Shown: positions 22,304 through 41,888, counted from the first letter of the stretch. The stretch: DNA of 64,000 nucleotides from Leptospira gomenensis (GCF_004770155.1 NZ_RQFA01000032.1:178862-242861), one strand, 5' to 3'. Numbers and translations are program-made. Notes: generated by a model not told the origin, from the sequence alone.

Positions 22304-22815
22304 GGAGTGGATTTCACTCGGTCAATTGGGAAAACCCTTTGGTCTCAAAGGGTTTTTGCGTTTGAACGTTCGAGAAACCGTTCTCAGCGAAATTGCCCTG
22401 CCCATAGATCTCCGACTCAAAAAACCGGACCCACAATTTCCGGAAAAAAAAATCCAGCTTCTCGAAATTCAAAAACATTCCGGAAAATTTATCGTTCGGT
22501 TGGATGGAATTACAACTCCGGAAGAAGCGGAGCGACTCGTAGGAGCCACTCTTTTTCTTCCCAAACGAATGCTTCCGAATATTTCCGTCCCGGATGAATT
22601 TTACGTCTCCGATCTGATCGGATTACGGGCCCGGAATGAATCCGGTCAACCTTTAGATTGGATTCTCAAAGACGTCCAAGAAAATCCCGCTCATGAAATT
22701 TTAGTTTTCTCCAGACCGAATCAGGAGGACGTTTTGGTCCCGTTTGTAGGCGCTTTCGTGGGAACGATCGACTTAAAACAAAAAACGATTCTTCTGATTC
22801 AACCGGAGGTTTGGG

Positions 22816-22826
<11 letters not shown>
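22296..22826 (+). CDS. rimM: Ribosome maturation factor RimM
   Basis: A 176-residue 30S maturation factor: N-terminal RimM beta-barrel ([18 protein letters not shown]) and C-terminal PRC barrel ([28 protein letters not shown]). It binds S19 and helps 16S rRNA 3' domain folding. The TTG start lies inside the end of khpA, so expression is coupled. It overlaps trmD by 11 bases. Confidence 0.95.
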
Positions 22827-23909
<1,083 letters not shown>

Positions 23910-23915
23910 TCCGGT

Positions 23916-24584
23916 TTGCCGGATCTTGCGAAACCCAACCGATTTGAACCGGAGGAACTCCGGTTCTTTTCCGAATCGATTCCCTGCGGAATCGACGAAG
24001 CAGGCAGAGGTCCTTATGCGGGGCCTCTTTCTGTTGCCCTCGTATCGTTTTCTCAAAATACGTTTTCCCAAATTTTAGAAGGTAGATTGCTCGTCGGATT
24101 GACCGATTCCAAAAAAATTTCCGAAAAAAAACGGGAAGGGCTTTTTCCAGAAATTCTCGAACACGCATCGATCGCCTATCAAACGTTTTTAAGTCCTCGT
24201 TACATCGACAAAGAAGGGATCAACCGCGCCGTTTTGGAAGGAATTCGAAAGTGCGCCAAGGTAGCGATTCGGAATTCCGGTTCTACGATTCCCTTACAAC
24301 TTTTGATCGACGGAAATTATAACTTCAACCGTTATCCGGAATGGAACTTTCTGAAAAACCGGGTCTCGTTTTATACCAAAGGAGACCTAAGAATCGTTAG
24401 CATCGCCGCAGCGTCCATCCTCGCCAAAGTCGCCAGAGACCGCTATATGGTCTCCGTTTCCAGACGATTCCCCGAATATAAGTTCGAACAACACAAAGGA
24501 TACGGAACAAAAGTTCACGAGGAGTTGATTCGAAAGCACGGACTTTCCGATATTCATAGAAGAAGTTTTACCGGAAAATTTTGA
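23916..24584 (+). CDS. rnhB: Ribonuclease HII
   Basis: A 222-residue type 2 RNase H that removes RNA from RNA-DNA hybrids and single ribonucleotides from [21 protein letters not shown] near residue 26 carries two catalytic acids; [15 protein letters not shown] and [17 protein letters not shown] (late catalytic Asp) complete the family pattern. The TTG at 23916 is used because the conserved part begins soon after; its ribosome-binding site is weak. It follows rplS by six bases, and its stop shares a base with the next ATG. Confidence 0.95.
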   Translation: MPDLAKPNRFEPEELRFFSESIPCGIDEAGRGPYAGPLSVALVSFSQNTFSQILEGRLLVGLTDSKKISEKKREGLFPEILEHASIAYQTFLSPRYIDKEGINRAVLEGIRKCAKVAIRNSGSTIPLQLLIDGNYNFNRYPEWNFLKNRVSFYTKGDLRIVSIAAASILAKVARDRYMVSVSRRFPEYKFEQHKGYGTKVHEELIRKHGLSDIHRRSFTGKF

Positions 24585-25339
24585 TGAAACTTTCTGCGGA
24601 TCCATCTGTGGGGAAACTACGTTTGCTCGATTTTCGGGATACCGGAGGTGCGGGCGTTTCGTTGGAAAAATCTTTTTTTCCGACTTTGGATTCCAAAACA
24701 AAGGCCACCGTTCTGGAATTAATCCCGGGCGGTGTTTGGCTTGGAATCGGCGGTAAAAAATTTCGGGCACAAACGGATCATCCTTTGTTTTCCGGCGAAG
24801 TTTTAACGTTAGTCGTTCAATCGGGCAAAAAAGGAATCGAACTCAAAATTTTAGAACGCGAGGTTTCGACGTTCGATTCTCTTCTCTCAAAATCACAACC
24901 CATGGATTCCGGAATTCTGGAATTGACCGAAAAGATCGGCGGATTGGAATCCAAGGAAGTTCCTCCGGAGAACGCAATTTTCAAAATTTTGAAATCGTAT
25001 TATCCGTTTTTAGAATGGAATGCGGAATTACCGTACTTCCGTTGGGAAGTAAAGGATGGAAATGCGGAAGGAATTTTCGATTCGAACCAAGAAGAGAAAA
25101 AATTTTTATTTCGTGTGCAAACCGAAAAAACCGGAAGGACTCTTGTTTTATTCGTGTGGAAGGAAATTTCCGGGGAAGACTTACTCATCCATGCCACTTT
25201 CGATAATTTTAAAATGTACTTGCACGCTTGCCAAAACGCCGAAACATTTAAGAGAATTCTGACCGAGTCATCCGTACAATACAAGGGTTATAATTTGTCT
25301 TATAAACCGTTCGTGACTCGGAAGGAGTGGAATGCTTAA
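24584..25339 (+). CDS. YlqG/FliK-like protein of unknown function
   Basis: A 251-residue protein with no motif I can name firmly. It is cytosolic by composition, without signal or membrane segments. The C-terminal quarter (RTLVLFVWKEISGEDLLIHATFDNFKMYLHACQN, then FKRILTESSVQYKGYNLS) has the look of a FliK hook-length-control C-terminal domain. The context supports this: in Bacillus the order is rnhB-ylqG-ylqH, with YlqG FliK-like and YlqH FlhB-like, and here the next gene is the FlhB-like one. The ATG at 24584 shares a base with the rnhB stop. Role in flagellar export is inference. Confidence 0.5.
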   Translation: MKLSADPSVGKLRLLDFRDTGGAGVSLEKSFFPTLDSKTKATVLELIPGGVWLGIGGKKFRAQTDHPLFSGEVLTLVVQSGKKGIELKILEREVSTFDSLLSKSQPMDSGILELTEKIGGLESKEVPPENAIFKILKSYYPFLEWNAELPYFRWEVKDGNAEGIFDSNQEEKKFLFRVQTEKTGRTLVLFVWKEISGEDLLIHATFDNFKMYLHACQNAETFKRILTESSVQYKGYNLSYKPFVTRKEWNA

Positions 25340-25603
25340 ATGATCAGTGTTGCGTTGAAATTCATTCCCCAAAAAAACGATGCTCCGGTAATCACGGCCT
25401 CGGCTTCGGGTCTACTCGGGGATACGATCCGAAACCTCGCTCAAAAAAATTCCGTTCCTATCTTTAAAAATCCGATTCTCGCCGAATCGCTTTCCGAACT
25501 TCCCGTCGGACAGGAAATTCCGGAGAATTTATACCGAGCCGTAGGAGCCATTTTCGCGATGATATTGGAATTGGAACCGAACTCCGGAACAAGGAAAGCG
25601 TAA
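25340..25603 (+). CDS. FlhB cytoplasmic-domain-like protein (YlqH/FhlB-like)
   Basis: An 87-residue protein equivalent to the C-terminal cytoplasmic FlhB piece that follows the NPTH autocleavage site. [48 protein letters not shown] (in parts) matches FlhB_C: vAlky......AP.v.akG....A..Ir..A.e..vPi.en..LAr.L. It lacks the NPTH motif and the membrane part. Such stand-alone proteins can partly substitute for FlhB-CC in some bacteria. It follows the YlqG-like gene directly and precedes the HD-GYP gene by two bases. Confidence 0.85.
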   Translation: MISVALKFIPQKNDAPVITASASGLLGDTIRNLAQKNSVPIFKNPILAESLSELPVGQEIPENLYRAVGAIFAMILELEPNSGTRKA

Positions 25604-25605
25604 CG

Positions 25606-26790
25606 ATGAAAAAATTTGCCGTATCCGAGCTCAAACCGGGAATGCGTTTTTCAAAACCAGTTTATTTAGATAAGGAAAATCTATTTATCACCTCCAACAC
25701 ACCCGTCACCGATAGCGATCTGGATCGTTTGAATAAGTTCGGTATTCGAGAGGTGATGACCGCGGGGGAAATACTTCAATTAGGTGCAAACCGCGATTCG
25801 GACGAATTAGAGACGAACATCGACGACATCATCGTAAACACAGTCGTGGAAGAGGAACTACAACCTCTGAAAGCGGTTTACGATAATCTCAATCGTATCA
25901 AAGTAACGTTCGGAAATTTATTTCGGGAAACTGCGCAGGTCCTCCAGGATGTTTTCAAAAAGACACTCGACGAAAAACCCTTGGAAGTGGCTCCCGTCCG
26001 TGAAATCGCCGAAAAACTTACCGATTTCGTCCGAAGCAATCAGAATATTTCCTATCTCATTCTCGCAAACAATCCAACGGGATACTATCTCTACAATCAG
26101 ATCGCAAACGCCACGTTCTACTCTTTGATTTTGGGAAAGTTGTTGGAGTATTCGAGACCCAAAATGCTCGATTTGGGAATTTCCTGTCTTCTCGCGGACA
26201 TCGGTATGTGTAAGGTTCCTTCTTCTGTTTCGGAAAAAAACGAACAGCTTACGGACGAAGAATTCAAAAGCGTTATGAAGCATACGATTCTTGGATACCA
26301 AATCCTTTCCCAAAGGATGAAACTGAAAAACAACTTAGCGATCGTAGCCCTACAACACCACGAACGTTACGACGGAAACGGATATCCCCAGAAATTGAGC
26401 GGCACCGCGATCGAGGAACAAGCGAGAATCTACGCGATCGCGGACAACTTTTCGGCTCTGGTCACCAATCGTCCTCATCGTAAAAAGATTCTTCCGCACG
26501 ACGCGATCAAATCGATGATCAGCATGGACGTGGGAAAATTCGATCTCAAACTGGTTCGATCCCTTTTGGGACATCTTTCCCTGTATCCCGTCGGATCTTG
26601 CGTCGAACTTTCGGACAAACGGATCGGCGTAGTTCTCGGTCCTAATCCGGATAAACCGATTCGTCCCTGCATTCGCATTATAAAAGATGAATATGGTTCC
26701 ATGGTGAGAAATCTAATCCTCGTGGATTTGTTGCGGGAAACGAACCTTTTCATTTCCAGACCCGTGGATTTTCAAGAAATTATTTCCTAA
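25606..26790 (+). CDS. HD-GYP domain protein with a degenerate HD motif
   Basis: A 394-residue protein with an N-terminal DUF3391-like start ([17 protein letters not shown]) and an HD-GYP domain from about residue 140 to 330. HD-GYP enzymes hydrolyse cyclic di-GMP. The GYP part is intact ([11 protein letters not shown], residues 251-261; His226 also kept), but the HD pair reads Ala197-Asp198 (CLLADIG instead of LLHDIG), and the His expected in the preceding helix is Asn ([10 protein letters not shown]). With two metal ligands missing it may be inactive or a c-di-GMP receptor. A C-terminal tail of about 60 residues follows. It overlaps nothing and sits after the FlhB-like gene. Confidence 0.85.
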   Translation: MKKFAVSELKPGMRFSKPVYLDKENLFITSNTPVTDSDLDRLNKFGIREVMTAGEILQLGANRDSDELETNIDDIIVNTVVEEELQPLKAVYDNLNRIKVTFGNLFRETAQVLQDVFKKTLDEKPLEVAPVREIAEKLTDFVRSNQNISYLILANNPTGYYLYNQIANATFYSLILGKLLEYSRPKMLDLGISCLLADIGMCKVPSSVSEKNEQLTDEEFKSVMKHTILGYQILSQRMKLKNNLAIVALQHHERYDGNGYPQKLSGTAIEEQARIYAIADNFSALVTNRPHRKKILPHDAIKSMISMDVGKFDLKLVRSLLGHLSLYPVGSCVELSDKRIGVVLGPNPDKPIRPCIRIIKDEYGSMVRNLILVDLLRETNLFISRPVDFQEIIS

Positions 26791-26797
26791 TTTTTCT

Positions 26798-27148
26798 TTG
26801 GTAGATTTTCGTAAACGGAAAGGACAGGAAGGGGAATCGATCGCCTGCGAATTCCTGATTTCGCTCGGCCACTCCATTTTAGAGCGAAACTACCGTTATG
26901 GACGGATCGAAATCGACATAATTTCTACGAAAGGCGAGATATTGTATTTTACGGAAGTGAAACACTGGAAGGAATTTCCAGGATTCGACCCGATCCTTTC
27001 TCTCACTACTTCCAAACAAAACCGCATGCGGACGGCCGCGTCCGGTTATCTTATCGAACGGCTTTCCTTGCGAAATCATTTTGTCTCCTTTGCGCTGGTC
27101 TCCATAAACTCGGAAAAGGGATGTGAATATTATCCGGATCTCTTTTGA
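26798..27148 (+). CDS. YraN/UPF0102 family protein (endonuclease-like fold)
   Basis: A 116-residue protein of the UPF0102 family: [25 protein letters not shown] and [23 protein letters not shown], with the Asp and Glu-x-Lys residues of a PD-(D/E)xK-like nuclease core. Biological role is not settled; YraN is often found next to comM or rnhB, as here. The TTG start at 26798 begins [12 protein letters not shown] and agrees with the family length. A weak ribosome-binding site precedes it. Confidence 0.88.
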   Translation: MVDFRKRKGQEGESIACEFLISLGHSILERNYRYGRIEIDIISTKGEILYFTEVKHWKEFPGFDPILSLTTSKQNRMRTAASGYLIERLSLRNHFVSFALVSINSEKGCEYYPDLF

Positions 27149-27192
27149 AATTGTTCATTAAGGTACCGTTCACATCCACCGAATTCTTTAAT

Positions 27193-27243
<51 letters not shown>

Positions 27244-27244
27244 C

Positions 27245-29003
<1,759 letters not shown>

Positions 29004-29253
29004 CGCGCCCTCCGTTACCGGAACCGGTTCCTTCCCGAAGCCGAAACGCTCCCGAGAGACCTTTTTTTTTAAAAAAGAACGCACTCTCGAAAAAAAATCG
29101 ATCGAAGGCCGGAAACGTTTCTCGCCGGAACAAAGCGAAAAAGGCGGATCAACAGACGAGATTTTATATTTTCGCCGAAAAACGGAAGGTTACGCGGCTT
29201 TTCCCAAAAAAACTAGTTTCAAATAGCTTCGCCTTCTGTAATTTTGCACTGAA

Positions 29254-29628
29254 ATGTTTCGTATCACGGTTTCCCTGCTTTCGGGAATCATTCTTTTGCT
29301 TGCCGGTTGCGGGAACCGACTGATCCGCAAAGATTCCATCGCAAAGGTGAACGAATACTACGCGGATAAGATTTATTATCTGATTCAGGACAAAAAGGTT
29401 TCCAACAACGAGACGTTCAAAAAAGGAATGCTCGTTCGGATCTACATCGAATCCACCCCTTCGATGGTGAAGATCAAATGTTATCCCGCAGACCATAAGC
29501 GGGAATACGCCATCGGGAGGATGATCCTCTATCAACTCAACGATGAATACACGGGTAAAAAAATTACGATTGAGGATCTGGATAGACTGATTGCCAATGA
29601 ACTCGTGGAATACAAAAAGAAAAAGTAA
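29254..29628 (+). CDS. Small lipoprotein at the head of the type II secretion cluster
   Basis: A 124-residue protein with a lipoprotein signal peptide (hydrophobic run then LLAGC, Cys near residue 19). The mature part is about 105 residues, basic, with an alternating beta-like centre ([20 protein letters not shown]) and a helical end ([19 protein letters not shown]). I do not recognise a family. Size, lipidation and position two genes before gspC would suit a secretin pilotin, but this is inference only. The following peptidase gene starts inside its end. Confidence 0.7.
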   Translation: MFRITVSLLSGIILLLAGCGNRLIRKDSIAKVNEYYADKIYYLIQDKKVSNNETFKKGMLVRIYIESTPSMVKIKCYPADHKREYAIGRMILYQLNDEYTGKKITIEDLDRLIANELVEYKKKK

Positions 29629-30610
29629 AACCTCTCGCAGGGCGGGTTCAAGATCGACCGTTCGTCGTTCCGATAGTAAAAGGGTGAACGGAAAACTTCT
29701 TTTACTCCCTCTGATCTCTTCCTTGGTCCTTTCGTCGTCCCTTTCGGCCGACCCTTTGAAGAATTATGACGCGGCGATTTCTGAATACACGAATAAGGAT
29801 TCGTCCTTTTTTACGGATAAAGAAGAACGGAAAATCAAACAATTATTTTCCCAGTCCCCGGACAATTGGCAGGAAGAGAAATATTCCCTCAATTATCACA
29901 AAGATAAATCCAATCTGGAACTTCCGAGTTTTATCAGCGTCAACAAAATCATCTCTTCCAAAATCGTAAGTCACAGCGGCATCGTTCATAAAAGTTACGT
30001 CGTCAAGGCAAAGGACAATCTTTCGAAAATCGCGAGATTGATGAAAACCTCCTCGCAAAAAATCAGCGCGGCAAACGGTTTGAAAAAAAATTCCACCTTA
30101 CAAGTAGGACAAACGCTCGCCATTCCGGTTCAGGTTCGAAACGCAAGTCGGGAAAAAGTAGAATTTCGTAAAGTTTTCGTAAGCCCCGTGGTAAACGCAA
30201 AAATCACTTCGCGGTACGGTCGTAGAAAGGATCCGTTTCATACCGGCTCCGGCGGTTATCATTCCGGATTGGATTTCGGAGGAGCACAGGGCGCGCCGAT
30301 TTTAGCGTCCGCGGACGGGATCGTTTCCTTTACGGGAGTCAACGGTGGATACGGAAATACGGTCATCATCGATCACGAAAACGGTTATAAAACCATGTAT
30401 GCACATTGCGCTAAAATTACGATCGAAGAGGGAACGAGAGTGAGCGCGGGAACGGTCATAGGTGCCGTTGGTAGAACCGGATCCGCGACGGGACCGCATT
30501 TACATTTCGAGGTTTTTTTAAACGGAAATCGGATCAACCCGGAAGCGGCCTTACGGAAAACGTTGAAAATCGTAACTCCTTTGGATCCCGGAAAATTCGC
30601 CCGACTGTAA
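29597..30610 (+). CDS. LysM-M23 family peptidase
   Basis: A protein with a hydrophobic signal near residues 33-50, a LysM domain near 135-180 ([24 protein letters not shown], then [10 protein letters not shown]) and a C-terminal M23 (LytM) metallopeptidase domain: [24 protein letters not shown] (zinc His and Asp) and [12 protein letters not shown] (HxH). All zinc ligands are present, so it should cut peptidoglycan cross-bridges. The ATG at 29597 gives 337 residues with an Arg/Lys-rich extension; a GTG at 29684 would give a cleaner signal peptide. It may open the wall for secretion-system assembly (inference). Confidence 0.9.
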   Translation: MNSWNTKRKSKTSRRAGSRSTVRRSDSKRVNGKLLLLPLISSLVLSSSLSADPLKNYDAAISEYTNKDSSFFTDKEERKIKQLFSQSPDNWQEEKYSLNYHKDKSNLELPSFISVNKIISSKIVSHSGIVHKSYVVKAKDNLSKIARLMKTSSQKISAANGLKKNSTLQVGQTLAIPVQVRNASREKVEFRKVFVSPVVNAKITSRYGRRKDPFHTGSGGYHSGLDFGGAQGAPILASADGIVSFTGVNGGYGNTVIIDHENGYKTMYAHCAKITIEEGTRVSAGTVIGAVGRTGSATGPHLHFEVFLNGNRINPEAALRKTLKIVTPLDPGKFARL

Positions 30611-30696
30611 AAACGAAATCGAAACCGCGCGTTACAAAGGCCGGGTTTCGATGGAAAAAAAATTAGAAGTCACCGTCCGACCGAACCGAAACTTTC

Positions 30697-31602
<906 letters not shown>

Positions 31603-31606
31603 AAAA

Positions 31607-33391
<1,785 letters not shown>

Positions 33392-33393
33392 CC

Positions 33394-35067
<1,674 letters not shown>

Positions 35068-35077
35068 ACGACATACT

Positions 35078-36304
<1,227 letters not shown>

Positions 36305-36332
36305 TACTTGATTTAGAATAAGGAGAATCCCA

Positions 36333-36809
36333 TTGAATCTGCCCAAATTAAAAAGAAAATACAGAAAGGGTCTGACACTGATCGAACTCGCTGTGGTCGT
36401 GATTATCTTAGGCGCACTGATCGCTCTTGTTTATTCCAACTTTAAACCGGGTGAAATCAGCGACGACACCGCGGCCCTAAAGTTGAAAAAAGACGCCTAC
36501 GAAATCCAATCTCATTTGGAACGTTATGCACAGAGATACGGTTCTTACCCTACGGACGAACAAGGTTTGGAAGCACTTGTGGAGAAACCGACGACGGGAG
36601 AAGTTCCCGAAGATTGGAAGCCGATCCTGTCCAAAAAAGCGGCCATCAACGACCCCTGGGGAAATACGTATAAACTCAAACGGGACGCAAACGGGGACGT
36701 TCAATTGTTCACTTTAGGAAAGGATAAACAAGAAGGCGGGGAAGGAAAAAATGCTGACTTCAATATCCTCAACGAAGACGAATACCCTTCCGATTTCCGC
36801 AGAAAATAA
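36333..36809 (+). CDS. gspG: Major pseudopilin GspG
   Basis: A 158-residue pseudopilin. The prepilin leader RKG is followed by LTLIELAVVVIILG with Glu at mature position 5. The conserved GspG C-terminal core is seen in YGSYPTDEQGLEALVEKP and DPWGNTYKL. It forms the shaft of the secretion pseudopilus after cleavage by a prepilin peptidase, whose gene is not in the window. TTG start with AGGAGA ribosome-binding site. Confidence 0.95.
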   Translation: MNLPKLKRKYRKGLTLIELAVVVIILGALIALVYSNFKPGEISDDTAALKLKKDAYEIQSHLERYAQRYGSYPTDEQGLEALVEKPTTGEVPEDWKPILSKKAAINDPWGNTYKLKRDANGDVQLFTLGKDKQEGGEGKNADFNILNEDEYPSDFRRK

Positions 36810-36830
36810 ACTATACCTTCCTTTCCGGTT

Positions 36831-37400
36831 ATGAAAGTAAACAATATCCGGAAAGGATACACGCTCATCGAGTTCATCATAGTCGGCACCATCATAGCCG
36901 GTCTAATCACGATTCTCGGGAATACCGCTAAAAACTTCATACTCCCTTCCACCACGGACGCGGCACAAACACTCAAACAAGCCGCAGAATTCTGTTATCG
37001 AAAATCCATACTGACCAACACGACTATGGTCCTCGAGTTGGACATAGATAACGACACGTATACGGTAAAAAAGATCGTGAGAGACGAAGGCGGATTAAAA
37101 GAGGAACCGATTTTTAAACCGAAAAAACTTCCTTACAACTCCGAGATCATCGACATCGTCGATATACGCGGCTTCCGTTATACAAAAGGGATCGTCAGAG
37201 TTCCTTACACGTATTTGGGAATCGCGGCAGATTACAGCGTTCACTTGGGAAACGATCCCTCCATCTATCAGACATTAGTCGTCTATCGATACGGAGGAAA
37301 AGCGGCGGTCTTGGAGGGGGAACAATTCCATACTTCCTCGAACTTGAGCACGGACAAAAAATGGAAAGAACAGGATGAAAACGAACAACAACAACCGTAA
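36831..37400 (+). CDS. gspH: Minor pseudopilin GspH
   Basis: A 189-residue type IV pilin-like protein with leader RKG and YTLIEFIIVGTIIAG (Glu at mature position 5), then a beta-rich globular domain. The order after gspG and the typical GspH length support the name; the globular part is divergent from proteobacterial GspH. The C-terminus is hydrophilic (KKWKEQDENEQQQP) and overlaps the next gene by 26 bases. Confidence 0.8.
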   Translation: MKVNNIRKGYTLIEFIIVGTIIAGLITILGNTAKNFILPSTTDAAQTLKQAAEFCYRKSILTNTTMVLELDIDNDTYTVKKIVRDEGGLKEEPIFKPKKLPYNSEIIDIVDIRGFRYTKGIVRVPYTYLGIAADYSVHLGNDPSIYQTLVVYRYGGKAAVLEGEQFHTSSNLSTDKKWKEQDENEQQQP

Positions 37401-37917
37401 ATTCCGTTCGACGGTTTTCATTTCGAATTTCCGCCATGGCTTCAATTTGGTCGAAGTTTCCATAGCTCTTGCGTTAGCCGGAATTGCCATGACATACACG
37501 TACATGGTAATCTCGAACGGAATCAAACAACAAAGAATGGCGGCCGTCGTTTCCAACGCCGTACATTTGGCGAAGATAAAAATGGCGCAGATCGATTCCG
37601 TTTCCGTACTTCAATCCGATAAAACCACAGGAGAAATTCCCGGTTATCCCGGTTACAGCTTCGAAACCGTAATCGGAGAAGAGGACATGGATCTCCTAAA
37701 GTTGGCGGGCAAAGAAGGAAAAAAACCGGAGGATCTTTTAGGAGGAAGGGATTCCGAAATGAACAAACTCATCATGCGTCGTTCCGGACAGGCCAATCAA
37801 GGCTCCTCCACGGCAGGAATCATCCGCGTATTCAGGATCAAGGTTACGATCAAATACCCGACCGGAAGCGGAACGGAAGCCTACACGGCGGAAACCTTCA
37901 AATCCGCACAATATTAA
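37375..37917 (+). CDS. gspI: Minor pseudopilin GspI
   Basis: A 180-residue pseudopilin with leader FRHG and FNLVEVSIALALAGIAM (Glu at mature position 5), plus a globular domain ending VTIKYPTGSGTEAYTAETF. GspI starts the tip complex with GspJ and GspK. The ATG lies within the end of gspH and has a GGAAAG site. The assignment rests on order and the N-terminal motif; the rest is divergent. Confidence 0.8.
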   Translation: MKTNNNNRKFRSTVFISNFRHGFNLVEVSIALALAGIAMTYTYMVISNGIKQQRMAAVVSNAVHLAKIKMAQIDSVSVLQSDKTTGEIPGYPGYSFETVIGEEDMDLLKLAGKEGKKPEDLLGGRDSEMNKLIMRRSGQANQGSSTAGIIRVFRIKVTIKYPTGSGTEAYTAETFKSAQY

Positions 37918-38545
37918 AGATTACTCATGAACATGGACTTTCGAATTTTCAGAAAAAAAAGAATGAGAGCCGGTTTCACCCTGATCGAGATTTCAGTCGT
38001 CGTTATGCTCCTCGGCGTGATCTTCACCGGAATTTTTTCCACGTACTATACTTCCTTACGAATCTCGCGAGAATCTTCTTCTCCCGGAGGAGCCGCGAAA
38101 CGGGATATTCTTCTTACGATGGAGAACATACGAAGTACTATATCGATGTCTTTTTTCCATCAGACGCAAAGAAGGTTGATTTTTGTAGGTAAGAACGACG
38201 GTAGAGCCGGCGAACGAAAAGACCGACTCGACTTCGCGGCCACTCACCCTAATTCGGAGGAAACCTCGATGCCGGAAGTTCGGGAAGTTTCGTTTTACCT
38301 AAAACCGATGCAGGAGGATCCGAATTACAACGTACTGATTCGAAGGGAAGACGAAATGGTGGACCGTTATCCGAAATCGGGAGGAACGGAGTATGTGCTT
38401 CTCAACTACGTAAAAAGTTTTCAACTCAAGTATTCCAGAACCGGAGCGAAGTGGGAAGACGAATGGGATTCCAAACTCACAAAGGTCTTACCGAGACTGA
38501 TCCGGATAGAACTGATCGTAAACTCCGGAAAGAAGGAGGTCCGTT

Positions 38546-39724
<1,179 letters not shown>

Positions 39725-39729
39725 AACAG

Positions 39730-41355
39730 ATGTTTATTTACGATCAATTTCTCGCCATCGATTACGGAACGAGTACGATCAAGGGAATTCTCTTCCAGAA
39801 AGTTCTGGGAAAATTGAGCATTCTCCGTTCGGAAATCATGCCGATCGTTCACGGAGAAGAGGACGAGTACAAACACAACGTTCTTCGTTTTATCAACTCC
39901 TATTTTCCCGGAGAAACGAGTATTCTACTCAACCTTCCTTTGGACAGACTTTTCGTGCGTGAGTTACACATTCCGTTGACAACCGTCAAAGCGGTTCGCG
40001 AAGTGATTCCTTTCGAAGTGGAAAACCGGATTCCGTTTCCCATGGAAACGGTCGAAGTTACGGGAAACATTTGGAGAATCGATCAGGAAAAATCGGACGT
40101 GATCGCTTACTCCGCGCACCACAGCGAGTTGGACTTCATCACTTCTCCTTTTCTGGGGTCGAACATAGTCTTTCGAGGTTTGTTCGTGGACTCGGTAAGT
40201 TTGTCCTCGGTGATCACCGAACATACAAACAAAGAAATCGTACATAAAAACTGCGCGCAGGCGGACATCGGCGGAAGAGTTACGATTCTCAATATTCTTT
40301 CCGAAGGAAAAGTGGCGCATACTAGATATATTTCGTTAGGTGGAGACACACTCACGGAACAGATCGCCTCCGATCTTAAAATCCCCTTTGAAAAAGCGGA
40401 AGCGATCAAACTCTCGTTACAATTCGAGCCGTTTGCGGGAGAAGAAGACGGACTCAACCTTTTCGCAAAAGAATTCAAACTCAAAGTAGCGGATATTAAA
40501 AAAGCGTTTCAAAGCGCATCCAAATTTGCCGAGCGACTCAGTTCCGAAATTCAAAGAAGTATCATTTCCCTAAACGAAACCGAACGTCCGGAGGTTTTGT
40601 ATCTTTCGGGCGCTGGAAGTAAAATCCGGGGACTCGATTCCGTATTCGGAGATTCCTTGGGGTTAATCACAAGAAGATACGATTTTCTTCCTTTGGACGG
40701 AGACACATTTTCCAATTGTTTCGGAATGGGATATCATTTCGGCTTCTCGAAAAAGGACAAAGTCGATTTTATCGACACGCCTCACGTAAAAAGAATCAAC
40801 AAGAACATCCTGAATTTCGACCAGTTTCGTCCGCATATCATCGTTTCCGGGATTTCCTTGTTCATATTGATCACCGTCTTTTTCGTGGGAATCGTCGTCG
40901 ATAAACGAAAATTAAGCGCGAGTGAAAAATCTCTCGCCGAAAAATTCCAGAAAGGGTTCGGAAGATCCGCCCCGGAAGATTTTGATATATTAGAATATGC
41001 AAATAAACTAAAAAATGAAGAGAAAAAGAAGACCGAGATATACAGGTTATATCTGAGCAAACCGAGTATTCTGGATATTCTTTTCGAACTTTCGATGAAT
41101 TTTCCTTCGTCGGATATGCAACCATTCCAGTTGGACCAATTCGATTACGACCAGGATCTCGTCAAAATCGCCGGAAGAGTGAACGAATTCAGCGAAATCG
41201 GAATCGTACAAAGGTCCCTCGAAAAATCGCCGATGTTCAAGGATATAGAAATCACGAACAAACGATTGATGCAGGGAGTGAAGGCGTACAAAGTATCGTT
41301 CACGATCACGATGAAAGTGGTGAATAAACCGGTTTCTTCGGAGGAGTCTTTTTAG
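39730..41355 (+). CDS. gspL: Type II secretion protein GspL (PilM/FtsA-like cytoplasmic part)
   Basis: A 541-residue inner-membrane protein. The cytoplasmic part (about 1-360) is an actin-like fold with FLAIDYGTSTIKGILFQ at the start, VIPFEVENRIPFPME in the middle and VLYLSGAGSKIRGLDSVFGDSLG near 290, reminiscent of PilM. A transmembrane helix lies near 380-400, then a periplasmic ferredoxin-like domain. GspL recruits GspE to the membrane. It is clearly longer than proteobacterial GspL (about 400) and looks like a PilM-PilN-like fusion. Confidence 0.85.
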   Translation: MFIYDQFLAIDYGTSTIKGILFQKVLGKLSILRSEIMPIVHGEEDEYKHNVLRFINSYFPGETSILLNLPLDRLFVRELHIPLTTVKAVREVIPFEVENRIPFPMETVEVTGNIWRIDQEKSDVIAYSAHHSELDFITSPFLGSNIVFRGLFVDSVSLSSVITEHTNKEIVHKNCAQADIGGRVTILNILSEGKVAHTRYISLGGDTLTEQIASDLKIPFEKAEAIKLSLQFEPFAGEEDGLNLFAKEFKLKVADIKKAFQSASKFAERLSSEIQRSIISLNETERPEVLYLSGAGSKIRGLDSVFGDSLGLITRRYDFLPLDGDTFSNCFGMGYHFGFSKKDKVDFIDTPHVKRINKNILNFDQFRPHIIVSGISLFILITVFFVGIVVDKRKLSASEKSLAEKFQKGFGRSAPEDFDILEYANKLKNEEKKKTEIYRLYLSKPSILDILFELSMNFPSSDMQPFQLDQFDYDQDLVKIAGRVNEFSEIGIVQRSLEKSPMFKDIEITNKRLMQGVKAYKVSFTITMKVVNKPVSSEESF

Positions 41356-41360
41356 TCGCC

Positions 41361-41888
41361 ATGCTTGAAAAATTGGAACCAAGGGAAAGGCTTCTCGTAT
41401 TGGGCGGAATCGGTCTGATTCTGCTCCTAATTCTTTTTTTAGCGGTACGTAAAGTGGTCACACTTCGCCAGGGACTTTCCGAACGTGTGCAGGATTCGAG
41501 GACCGCTCCGGTAAAACTAGACAAGATCATCCAGGAGTTCAACGATTTTCGCTCCCTGGATTCAACTGGCGGAGAAACGGACGTTAGCGCGTTGTATGCC
41601 AAACTCGACGAAATTTTCGTAAAATACGGATTGAAAGAAAAAATTTCCACGATGAAGGACTCGAACGCGGTCGAGGATAAAAAATACAACCGGATCACGA
41701 TAGATATCAACTTTCGATCCGTAACCCTGGATAATATAGTCCGCCTGATTTACGACATAGAGAAAAATAAGATGGTCAACGCGAGAGTGGAATATCTGAA
41801 TTTTCGAAAACCTTTTCAGGGAAAGGAAGTTTACGACGTAAACCTGAAGTTATCCACATACAGCCGTCTAACGGGCGCTAAACGATGA
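41361..41888 (+). CDS. gspM: Type II secretion protein GspM
   Basis: A 175-residue bitopic protein: short charged start EKLEPRERLLVLGG, one membrane helix (about 13-28), a coiled segment and a small periplasmic domain with the GspM pattern VTLDNIVRLIYDIEKNKMVNARVEYLNFR near 128-156. It partners GspL. GGAGGA lies upstream of the ATG. A four-base overlap joins it to gspN. Confidence 0.85.
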   Translation: MLEKLEPRERLLVLGGIGLILLLILFLAVRKVVTLRQGLSERVQDSRTAPVKLDKIIQEFNDFRSLDSTGGETDVSALYAKLDEIFVKYGLKEKISTMKDSNAVEDKKYNRITIDINFRSVTLDNIVRLIYDIEKNKMVNARVEYLNFRKPFQGKEVYDVNLKLSTYSRLTGAKR

